Shown here one piece after another: positions 7,745 through 14,395 of a stretch of DNA of 15,271 nucleotides. The translations under genes and the position numbers were made by a program. The notes under the pieces were generated by a model. The model worked only from the letters and a program-made list of their open reading frames with translations. It searched no databases and had not been told where the DNA came from. Source of the stretch: UBA4416 sp044353195 (lineage in GTDB: Bacteria; Bacteroidota; Bacteroidia; B-17B0; Aurantibacillaceae); contig JBILCJ010000035.1 in assembly GCA_044353195.1 (NCBI GenBank), positions 1 through 15,271 on the forward strand, in the 5' to 3' direction. Numbering within the stretch: the first letter of the stretch is position 1; every line of letters begins with the position of its first letter.

Positions 7745-8287
7745 ATGGAAATATTAGAAACTAAAATAAAAGATTTGTTAATCATTAAACCAAGAGTATT
7801 TGAAGATGCTCGTGGTTATTTTTTTGAAAGTTACAACAAAGATGTTTTTACTAAACATCACATTCATGTAGATTTTATTCAAGACAATCAATCCTTATCT
7901 CATCGTGGTGTGTTAAGGGGTTTGCATTTTCAATCACCACCATTTGCACAAGGTAAGTTAGTGCGTGTTATTACGGGTGCTGTGCTTGATGTTGCTGTTG
8001 ATATAAGAAAAAGCTCTCCAACGTATGGCCAACATGTTACGATTGAGTTAACAGAAGAAAATAAAACCATGTTTTATATTCCACCAGGATTTGCGCATGG
8101 ATTTGCAACTTTGCGCGATAATACTATATTTTCTTACAAATGCACACAAACTTATCATAAAGAATCAGAAGGAACTGTATTGTGGAATGATTCTGATTTA
8201 AAAATAGATTGGCAGTTAGAAAATCCATTGTTATCAGATAAAGATATGAATGGAATTATCTTTAAATCCTTCGAGAGTCCTTTTTAA
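7745..8287 (+). CDS. rfbC: dTDP-4-dehydrorhamnose 3,5-epimerase
   Basis: A 180-residue cytoplasmic cupin enzyme (RmlC/RfbC) that epimerises dTDP-4-keto-6-deoxyglucose at C3 and C5, the third step to dTDP-L-rhamnose. Family marks are FEDARGYFFESYN (19-31), QDNQSLSHRGVLRGLHFQ with catalytic H61, YIPPGFAHGFATL (111-123) and Y131 of YKCTQTYHKE, the catalytic tyrosine position. The ATG at 7745 is preferred; a GTG just before it would add one residue. The other dTDP-rhamnose genes (rfbA, rfbB, rfbD) are not in the window. Placement right after a polysaccharide export lipoprotein suggests the sugar is used in a surface polysaccharide. An epimerase of another dTDP-sugar pathway is possible, since family members look alike. 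Confidence 0.93.
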   Translation: MEILETKIKDLLIIKPRVFEDARGYFFESYNKDVFTKHHIHVDFIQDNQSLSHRGVLRGLHFQSPPFAQGKLVRVITGAVLDVAVDIRKSSPTYGQHVTIELTEENKTMFYIPPGFAHGFATLRDNTIFSYKCTQTYHKESEGTVLWNDSDLKIDWQLENPLLSDKDMNGIIFKSFESPF

Positions 8288-8311
8288 TTTATTTTTTCAA
8301 TTAACTATTAA

Positions 8312-9385
8312 ATGAATATTTCTGTATGGATACTTCGCTTGTTTGTTGGAAAAACAAGTATTCATTTAAAAACATATTTTGTTTTCTTAGTTTGGTTTTT
8401 TATCATTTTTTTTGGGAGAGTTACTTTATTCAAAATGGATGAATTTCCCTTAGATTATGCCAATACGAATTTTAGGGTACTTGGTTTAAATTTTCCAAAA
8501 AAATTGTCGTTTGCAGGAGAAAAGGTTCCACTTAACGATTTTGAAATCAAAGAAAGTTTAGAGAAAGAATTTTTTGAAAATAAGTCATGGAAAAAATCAT
8601 CACTTAATTTATTCATTAAAGCAAAAAAATGGTTCCCATTAATTGAAGACATTTTAAAAAAAGAGGGCGTTCCTGATGATTTTAAATATGTAGCTATTAT
8701 CGAAAGCCATTTATCTAACGTAATTTCTCCAATGGGTGCTGCTGGGTTTTGGCAATTAATGCCTAACACGGCTCAAGGATATGGTTTGATTATTAATGAT
8801 GATGTGGACGAGCGTTATGATGTTGAAAAGGCAACTTACGCTGCTTGTAAGCATTTTAAAGATGCTTATTCCTATTTTAAGAATTGGACTTTGTCAGCAG
8901 CAGCATATAATGTTGGAATAGGGGGTATTCAAAAAGCATTGAAAAAACAAAACACAACAAGTTATTATGACTTACTTCTCAATAGAGAAACAGGTAGTTT
9001 CATTTATCGGATCTTAGCATTTAAAACATTATTATCTAATCCTAAACATTTTGGAGTCGAGCATCGTTTGAAAATCACTTCTAATTTTCCAGCCTTCAAA
9101 ATTGTAAAAGTGGACTCAACAATTACAAATTTATCCGCTTTTGCAAATCATTTAGAAATTAAGTTGACTACATTAAAGGCCTGCAACCCTTGGCTTATTG
9201 GTGATAAATTAACTAACGAAGAAAAACACTTATATAAAATTAAAATTCCAAAGAATAAAAACAACGACATGAGTAGTTATGAAGCAGATCTTTTTCCTAA
9301 AAAAATCATACTCGATACATTAAACAAAATCATATCATCAGATTCTGTAAAAGTTACCGTTGACTCTTTAAATAGGAAGTCGTAA
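8312..9385 (+). CDS. MltD-like lytic transglycosylase with degenerate LysM
   Basis: A 357-residue envelope enzyme that should cleave peptidoglycan glycan strands to 1,6-anhydro-MurNAc ends. A hydrophobic segment at 21-38 behind a basic start is a signal anchor or uncleaved signal. The SLT (goose-type lysozyme-like) domain spans about 105-240, with catalytic E131 in IIESHLS, then SPMGAAGFWQLMPNTAQGYGL (139-159), DERYDVEKATYAACKHF, and SAAAYNVGIGGIQKAL (195-210). Residues 259-313 resemble one weak LysM (ANHLEIKLTTLKACNPWL, ending KIKIPK), as in MltD. The tail from 314 on is unassigned. It starts 24 bases after rfbC, so it probably shares the transcript starting near 6938 and could open the wall for polysaccharide export. 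It ends 4 bases from the convergent gene at 9390. Confidence 0.88.
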   Translation: MNISVWILRLFVGKTSIHLKTYFVFLVWFFIIFFGRVTLFKMDEFPLDYANTNFRVLGLNFPKKLSFAGEKVPLNDFEIKESLEKEFFENKSWKKSSLNLFIKAKKWFPLIEDILKKEGVPDDFKYVAIIESHLSNVISPMGAAGFWQLMPNTAQGYGLIINDDVDERYDVEKATYAACKHFKDAYSYFKNWTLSAAAYNVGIGGIQKALKKQNTTSYYDLLLNRETGSFIYRILAFKTLLSNPKHFGVEHRLKITSNFPAFKIVKVDSTITNLSAFANHLEIKLTTLKACNPWLIGDKLTNEEKHLYKIKIPKNKNNDMSSYEADLFPKKIILDTLNKIISSDSVKVTVDSLNRKS

Positions 9386-9389
9386 AAAT

Positions 9390-9869
9390 TTAATTAACGG
9401 CTTTTTTGAAACTTGTATAAAAAAATAAATATAAAAAATACAAGATGAAACACCATAAAAGCGACGAAATACTTAAATATACAATTACTTTTTTCTTGTC
9501 TTTATAAAATCGTTCAGCTAAAAAAGCCCCAATTGGTATAGATAAAAAGATTGGGGTTAAAATTGCTATACCAATTAATCCAAAACGATGTTTAATTCTT
9601 ATAACACGTCTATTTGACTTTGTAAATATTTTTTTTGGATGTTTAGATGTAAACCATTTTTCTTTTAATTTATCCCACCATTTTAAAAGACCAGCACTTA
9701 AATAAGTAAATACAATCGTACCGAAAATGGCTCCACTGCAACTACTCAAAAGTGCAAAAAAGTAGTTTGATTCATAGATAGCAATAACAGAGGGTATTCC
9801 TATTTTTGATAATGATATAGTGCAAGCAAGAGCGGCGGAAACAAATTTCCAAATTTCTATAGTATCCAT
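9390..9869 (-). CDS. Small membrane protein of unknown function, downstream of upp
   Basis: A 159-residue inner-membrane protein with about four hydrophobic segments (roughly 9-30, 36-62, 95-119 and 127-151). A strongly basic central loop (64-96, rich in Lys, Arg and Trp) should be cytoplasmic. The segment HRFGLIGIAILTPIFLSIPIGAFLAERF recalls the re-entrant proline-glycine regions of small multidrug export (COG2426) and DedA-like proteins, but I cannot claim membership. The ATG at 9869 is clear. Only 16 bases separate it from the upstream upp stop, so it is probably cotranscribed with upp. Nothing in the sequence ties it mechanistically to uracil; a transport role is a guess. Confidence 0.75.
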   Translation of the reverse strand: MDTIEIWKFVSAALACTISLSKIGIPSVIAIYESNYFFALLSSCSGAIFGTIVFTYLSAGLLKWWDKLKEKWFTSKHPKKIFTKSNRRVIRIKHRFGLIGIAILTPIFLSIPIGAFLAERFYKDKKKVIVYLSISSLLWCFILYFLYLFFYTSFKKAVN

Positions 9870-9885
9870 GTTGTGTAGTACGTAA

Positions 9886-10536
9886 TTATATTTTTACCCC
9901 ATATGCTAAGTCGCCTGCGTCGCCTAAACCAGGAACAATATAGGAATGAGATGTTAATTCTTCATCAATGGCCCCACACCAAATCGTAAAATCTTTTGTA
10001 GGCAAATTTTGTTTTACAAAATCAACACCCTGTTGGCTGCTAATAGCTGAAATGATATGAGTATGTTTGGGAGTTCCTTTTTCTAAAATAGCTTTATAGG
10101 CTAATACAATGGACGAACCCGTTGCAATCATTGGATCGCATAAAATTAATGTTTTTCCATCTAAATCTGGACTAGAAACATATTCAACATGAATATCAAA
10201 AGTATTGTCTTTATGATGTTTTCTATAGGCTGAAATAAATGCGTTTTCAGCTTGATCAAAATAATTTAAAACACCAATATGCATAGGTAATCCTGCTCTT
10301 AATATAGTCGCAATAACTGGTTGAGATACTAAGTGTGAGGTTTGAGCAATTCCCAATGGTGTTTGTGTTTGTCGTGTTTCGTAAATTAATTGTTTTGAAA
10401 TTTCGTAACTCATAATTTCACCCATGCGTTCTAAATTTCTTCGAAAACGCATACTATCTTTTTGTATGACCGTATCTCTTATTTCGGCAACAAATTGATT
10501 GAAAATAGAATGATGTAAGGATAAATTTTGAATCAT
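9886..10536 (-). CDS. upp: Uracil phosphoribosyltransferase
   Basis: A 216-residue cytoplasmic pyrimidine-salvage enzyme that makes UMP from uracil and PRPP. The PRPP loop is LILCDPMIATGSSI (130-143), the family segment ILRAGLPM lies at 78-85, and the uracil-binding end YIVPGLGDAGDLAYG is at 199-213. Length and motif order are normal for Upp, and no key residue is missing. The ATG at 10536 lies in a short AATCATGATT palindrome at 10531-10540 that I regard as chance. Upstream, the EamA transporter gene ends 48 bases away on the same strand; downstream, the small membrane protein gene follows after 16 bases. A weak TAAATTTT box in the 48-base gap might give upp its own start. Confidence 0.96.
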   Translation of the reverse strand: MIQNLSLHHSIFNQFVAEIRDTVIQKDSMRFRRNLERMGEIMSYEISKQLIYETRQTQTPLGIAQTSHLVSQPVIATILRAGLPMHIGVLNYFDQAENAFISAYRKHHKDNTFDIHVEYVSSPDLDGKTLILCDPMIATGSSIVLAYKAILEKGTPKHTHIISAISSQQGVDFVKQNLPTKDFTIWCGAIDEELTSHSYIVPGLGDAGDLAYGVKI

Positions 10537-10584
10537 GATTAAAATGGTTGAAAAATTTAGTTGCTCTAATTTAAAGTTTAAAAT

Positions 10585-11472
10585 CTATAATTTGTTATTT
10601 TTCTTACTAACTAAAAATACGCCAAATATTATACACAAAGCAGATATTATTTTTATTGGAGTAATATCATCTTTGCCCAATGAAACAGCAATAAGTGTTG
10701 CTAAAAATGGCTGAAAATAAATGTACATACTCACTACAGAAGAACTCAATGCTTTGAGAGCATACATATTCAATAAATAGGCTAAAAAGGTTGTTCCTAC
10801 GACAACAAATGCCATTCCAAATAACATGTTGGAAGATAAATGCAACCAATCAACCTCATAAATTGCAGGAAGTCCAAACGGTGCCATGTAAATAAAACCA
10901 AATAAAAACAGCCATTTCATCACAGTGATGGTTTGGTATTTAATCATATAAGGTTTTGCCATCACTACAAATATAGCCCATGAGAGTGAATTAATTAAAG
11001 TCATAAGATCTCCAATAAGTGTTTCGCTTCCAAAACTAAACTTATCTTTAAATAATAATAATAAGAGTGCTCCTGTTACACCTAATCCTAATCCAGTAAT
11101 TTTAAAAACGGTTAAGCGTTCTTTAAAAACAATAATTGTAAATAACATCACTGCAATTGGATTGCTAACCATTATAATAGCTGAATTTATTGGCTTTGTT
11201 AAACTAAGCCCGTAAATAAAAAAAACTTGGTTAATACAAACTCCAAATAAAGCTAATGCCATTAATTTTTTTAAATCTGCTTTTTCAATTTTTTCTGGTT
11301 TTATCAAAAAAGAAAATGTCCAAAATAAAATGAAAGCGCCAACAATACGAAGCATCACCAAACCGATTGGTTTAATAGCATAAGGCATTAAATCTTTTGC
11401 AACGACATAATTTAAAGCATAGATAACTTGTGCTATAAATAAAGAAACATGTGCTTTGATTGAAGAGTTCAT
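10585..11472 (-). CDS. EamA-family (DMT) transporter
   Basis: A roughly 295-residue inner-membrane protein of the drug/metabolite transporter superfamily with ten predicted helices in two EamA repeats (about 7-140 and 155-290). Typical segments are an N-terminal ALNYVVAKDLMPY stretch, PINSAIIMVSNPIAVMLFTI in the first repeat, and a second-repeat GTTFLAYLLNMYALKALSSS followed by YFQPFLATLIA. I chose the ATG at 11472 because MNSSIKAHVSLF resembles the usual EamA beginning. An ATG at 11508 would add 12 polar residues and leave only 6 bases to the divergent gene at 11515; a TTG at 11532 would overlap that gene. The substrate cannot be read from sequence; many relatives export amino acids or metabolites. 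It lies upstream of upp on the same strand. Confidence 0.88.
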   Translation of the reverse strand: MNSSIKAHVSLFIAQVIYALNYVVAKDLMPYAIKPIGLVMLRIVGAFILFWTFSFLIKPEKIEKADLKKLMALALFGVCINQVFFIYGLSLTKPINSAIIMVSNPIAVMLFTIIVFKERLTVFKITGLGLGVTGALLLLLFKDKFSFGSETLIGDLMTLINSLSWAIFVVMAKPYMIKYQTITVMKWLFLFGFIYMAPFGLPAIYEVDWLHLSSNMLFGMAFVVVGTTFLAYLLNMYALKALSSSVVSMYIYFQPFLATLIAVSLGKDDITPIKIISALCIIFGVFLVSKKNNKL

Positions 11473-11514
11473 TTTATTTTGTAAATATGCATTATTTTTC
11501 TTGAACATTATAAA

Positions 11515-12285
11515 GTGATTTTTAAAGACCAATTAGGACAACATATCGAATTAACTCAAATTCCAAAACGAATTATTTCATTGGTTCCTTCTCAATCCGA
11601 ATTATTGTGGGATTTAGGCCTAAGAGATGAACTCATTGGAATTACAAAATTTTGCATACATCCTAATGAAATGTTTAAATTTAAAGATAGAGTAGGCGGC
11701 ACTAAAACATTAGACATTCATAAAATAAGAAGTTTGAAACCCGATTTAATTATTGGTAATAAGGAAGAAAATGAATATGCTCAAATAAAAGAATTGCAAA
11801 ATGAATTTCCAATTTGGATGAGTGATATCTATAATTTGAAAGACGCTTATAATATGATTAGTGATATTGGTAAATTAGTTCATAAAAAAAATGAAGCAAC
11901 AAGATTGATTTCCAACATTCAAAAATCATTTTCTGTAATTAAAAAATATAATAAAACAGTTTTGTATCTCATTTGGAAAAATCCATTTATGGCTGCAGGT
12001 AACTCAACTTTTATAGGTGACGTATTAAATCAAATGGGTTTAATTAATTCACTGAAGAATAGTGATTTGCGTTATCCTGAATTGACGATGGATGAAATTA
12101 AAAACTTAAATCCAAATCTTATTTTTCTATCATCAGAACCATTTCCTTTTAAGGAAAGTCATATTAATGAATTAAAACAACTCGTTCCAAATGCAACTGT
12201 TAAATTAGTTGATGGAGAATTATTTAGTTGGTATGGAAGTCGATTATTAAAAAGTGTGGAGTACTTAAACAATTTGGAATTATGA
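11515..12285 (+). CDS. BtuF-like helical-backbone metal/cobalamin-binding protein, no signal peptide
   Basis: A 256-residue protein with the Peripla_BP_2 (class III binding protein) fold. Marks are KRIISLVPSQSELLWDLGL (18-36), VGGTKTLDIHKIRSLKPDLII (60-80), WKNPFMAAGNSTFIGDVLNQMG (154-175) and a final SWYGSRLLKSVEYL. These match BtuF-type cobalamin or siderophore binders. It has no signal peptide or lipobox: the frame opens only at 11485, after a stop at 11482-11484, and the ten codons before the GTG are not signal-like. I take GTG at 11515 as start since VIFKDQLG fits the beginning of related Bacteroidota proteins as I remember them. No BtuC/BtuD permease or TonB receptor is adjacent. The function may be intracellular, or secretion may use an unrecognised route. 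Its TGA overlaps the convergent POT gene by 6 bases. Confidence 0.8.
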   Translation: MIFKDQLGQHIELTQIPKRIISLVPSQSELLWDLGLRDELIGITKFCIHPNEMFKFKDRVGGTKTLDIHKIRSLKPDLIIGNKEENEYAQIKELQNEFPIWMSDIYNLKDAYNMISDIGKLVHKKNEATRLISNIQKSFSVIKKYNKTVLYLIWKNPFMAAGNSTFIGDVLNQMGLINSLKNSDLRYPELTMDEIKNLNPNLIFLSSEPFPFKESHINELKQLVPNATVKLVDGELFSWYGSRLLKSVEYLNNLEL

Positions 12286-13920
12286 TTCTTTAAAGGCTTG
12301 ATTTAAGCGTTTTAAAAGTAAAAACATAATGCCAGTTGCAATTAATAATAACATACAGTTTACTAAAAAGAAGTTGCCTTTATCATCAAATTTATCCCAG
12401 TTTTTTGCTAATACGCCACTCAATTTGTTGCCAATGGCTGTAGCTAAGCTCCAACCGCCCATCATTAAGGCCGTAAATCGCAATGGAGATAATTTTGAAA
12501 CCATTGATAATCCCATTGGACTTAAAAATAATTCGCCAATTGTTATTACACCATAACTTCCAACAAGCCACATCGCGCTTGCTTTATTTATACCATTATT
12601 AGAGTAATGAACCGCTAATACCATCACTAAAGTAGATAAAGCAGAAATTAATAAACCGAATGCTATTTTAGTTGCAGTGGTAGGTTCTTTTTTCTTTCTT
12701 CTTAAAAAACCAAAAAACATAACAATTAACGGTGTGAGCGTTACAACAAAAAATGGATTGATGGATTGAAATAATTCGGTAGGAATTAAGTTTAAAGATT
12801 TGTCTCGTTCAGGATAGTTTTCGGGAGACAAATTTTTAAAATAGGATGGATAACCAAATTCTTTAATTGGTGCTCCATTCACATCTTTTATCTTCCGAAA
12901 ATGTTGGTCAAGTTTAACAACCGAATCTTTTGTTGCAACAACTGAATTGTCACAAATATACATCGCTTGTGTAGGTTTAACTAATACACTTGGCATTTCA
13001 CGGTCTGTATATGAGTTTGCATAAGTGGTTAAAGCAGTACCATTCAATTTAAAGACTGCCCAAAAAACAATTACAATTCCAAATATGGTAAACATCGTTC
13101 CCATTGGTTTTTTTTCTTCAGTTGTACAACTTTTATAAACTGTATAGTAAAAATATATTACTGGTATACAAGCGCATAAAAATGCGTCAGTACTATCACT
13201 TCCGAAGATTGTATCTGGAAGCATCCACCCAATTACACCAAATCCTACAGCAATTCCCAATACAGCTAAAAAACGCATGATAACAGGCTTGTCTTCAGCA
13301 GTTGGTTCTTTTCTAATATCAACGTGTTTATAATGCTTCATGCCAAACCAAAATGTAATAACACCTATAAACATACCACAACCAGCTGCTATAAATGCCC
13401 AATTCCAGCCATATTTAATACGCATATAAGCTGCGATAAAATTGCATAAAAAAGCACCTAAATTAATACTCATATAAAATAAATTATAGCCTGTATCTTT
13501 ATTTGCTTTGTATTGAGGGTCGTTGTATAAGTTGCCTAATAAGGTTGAAATGTTTGGCTTAAAAAAACCATTCCCTACAATCATAATACTTAACGAAGTA
13601 AAAAAGGCCCATTCTTCTCTGATGGATAGCAAACAATAACCTATTCCCATTAAAATACCACCAAATGTTACAGAAAATCGATATCCAAATTTCATATCCG
13701 CTAACAAACCACCAACAAAAGGTGTTAAATAGGCACATGCAATAAAAGTCCCAAAAATATCAGCAGCCTTTGCATTTTCCCAACCAAAACCTCCACTAAC
13801 AGTATCGGTTGTCATATATAGGAAAAATATACCGATCATTAAATAATAACCAAAACGTTCCCAAAATTCTGTAAATGCTAAAAATAATAATCCTTTTGGA
13901 TGTTTTGTTGATGAAGACAT
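12280..13920 (-). CDS. POT-family proton-coupled di/tripeptide transporter
   Basis: A 546-residue inner-membrane symporter of the POT/PTR2 family that takes up di- and tripeptides with protons. It has the ExxERF motif E18FWERF23 with YY next to it in helix 1, K121 in helix 4 (NGFFKPNIS), FYMSINLGAF (148-157, the PTR2 signature) and E463 in helix 10 (GELFLSPMGLS). Twelve core helices plus the two bacterial extra helices (about 213-262) can be placed. An extended loop of about 80 residues (303-382) lies between helices 7 and 8 and should face the periplasm. Helix 7 reads FWAVFKLNG, where many bacterial POTs have a Gln-containing segment, so specificity may differ. The ATG at 13920 is clear, with a possible promoter 40-70 bases upstream. 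Confidence 0.93.
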   Translation of the reverse strand: MSSSTKHPKGLLFLAFTEFWERFGYYLMIGIFFLYMTTDTVSGGFGWENAKAADIFGTFIACAYLTPFVGGLLADMKFGYRFSVTFGGILMGIGYCLLSIREEWAFFTSLSIMIVGNGFFKPNISTLLGNLYNDPQYKANKDTGYNLFYMSINLGAFLCNFIAAYMRIKYGWNWAFIAAGCGMFIGVITFWFGMKHYKHVDIRKEPTAEDKPVIMRFLAVLGIAVGFGVIGWMLPDTIFGSDSTDAFLCACIPVIYFYYTVYKSCTTEEKKPMGTMFTIFGIVIVFWAVFKLNGTALTTYANSYTDREMPSVLVKPTQAMYICDNSVVATKDSVVKLDQHFRKIKDVNGAPIKEFGYPSYFKNLSPENYPERDKSLNLIPTELFQSINPFFVVTLTPLIVMFFGFLRRKKKEPTTATKIAFGLLISALSTLVMVLAVHYSNNGINKASAMWLVGSYGVITIGELFLSPMGLSMVSKLSPLRFTALMMGGWSLATAIGNKLSGVLAKNWDKFDDKGNFFLVNCMLLLIATGIMFLLLKRLNQAFKES

Positions 13921-13961
13921 AATTTATAATTTAATGTAATTTTGAATAACTAGTTTTGATT

Positions 13962-13992
13962 TAAAGATATTATTATCTGCTTTACTTAACAA
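13962..13992 (-). promoter_or_regulatory. Possible promoter of the POT transporter gene
   Basis: Read on the minus strand, TTG (complement of 13990-13992) is followed after 20 bases by TATCTTTA (complement of 13962-13969), one mismatch from TAnnTTTG. The spacing fits Bacteroidota promoters and would give a leader of roughly 35 bases. The TTG lies inside the last codons of the upstream gene. It would let the transporter be expressed apart from the redox genes. Confidence 0.35.
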
Positions 13993-14395
13993 TAAATTTA
14001 TTTGATAATATAATTTTTGAAGTGTGAGCGTTTTTAATCCGTAGTGTAATGTTTTTTGTTTCACTCGAAACCCCCTCTACAAGCGTTTCTAAAAGGGAAT
14101 CTTGAATGGTGTGCGAATATTTCATGCCAATAATGGGCTCTAACAAATAGGTGTGAGAGAGTTTTGTTTTATTAATCTTTCCGTTTTCTATCATTATTTG
14201 GTGTTGCATTTTCAAACTGTCTGGTATTTTAATATAAAATAAATCAGTTTTGTTTTTAATAATAGTATCATTTTTTGTTCCAATTTGATAACATAAAAAA
14301 CGATTATCTTCTCTTTTCAATTTAACAAGATGTTGACTTTTAATTTGAAAAGTCCATAATATAAAAATGATGATGAGATTTAATTTTGCAACCAT
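13982..14395 (-). CDS. Small secreted protein of unknown function
   Basis: I do not recognise this 137-residue protein. The N-terminus (MVAKLNLIIIFILWTFQIKS) is a clear signal peptide with probable cleavage near residue 20-21 and no lipobox, so it should be periplasmic or exported. The mature part is polar with alternating strands (DTIIKNKTDLFYIKIPD; ITLRIKNAHTSKIILSNKFI) and looks like a small beta-rich domain. It holds a single cysteine, C35. Its ATG at 14395 overlaps the end of the upstream MauE-thioredoxin gene by 16 bases, so translation is probably coupled and the two products may act together. It could be a partner or substrate of that protein, but nothing in the sequence proves this. 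Confidence 0.75.
   Translation of the reverse strand: MVAKLNLIIIFILWTFQIKSQHLVKLKREDNRFLCYQIGTKNDTIIKNKTDLFYIKIPDSLKMQHQIMIENGKINKTKLSHTYLLEPIIGMKYSHTIQDSLLETLVEGVSSETKNITLRIKNAHTSKIILSNKFIVK

Noticed and set aside
10531..10540. AATCATGATT palindrome over the upp start as an operator
   Set aside because: Only 10 bases long, interrupted beyond that by a mismatch, and expected by chance in AT-rich DNA.
11475..11481. Promoter for the binding-protein gene (TATTTTG with TTTG at 11455-11458)
   Set aside because: The box is one base short of TAnnTTTG and the spacing of 16 is below the usual range.
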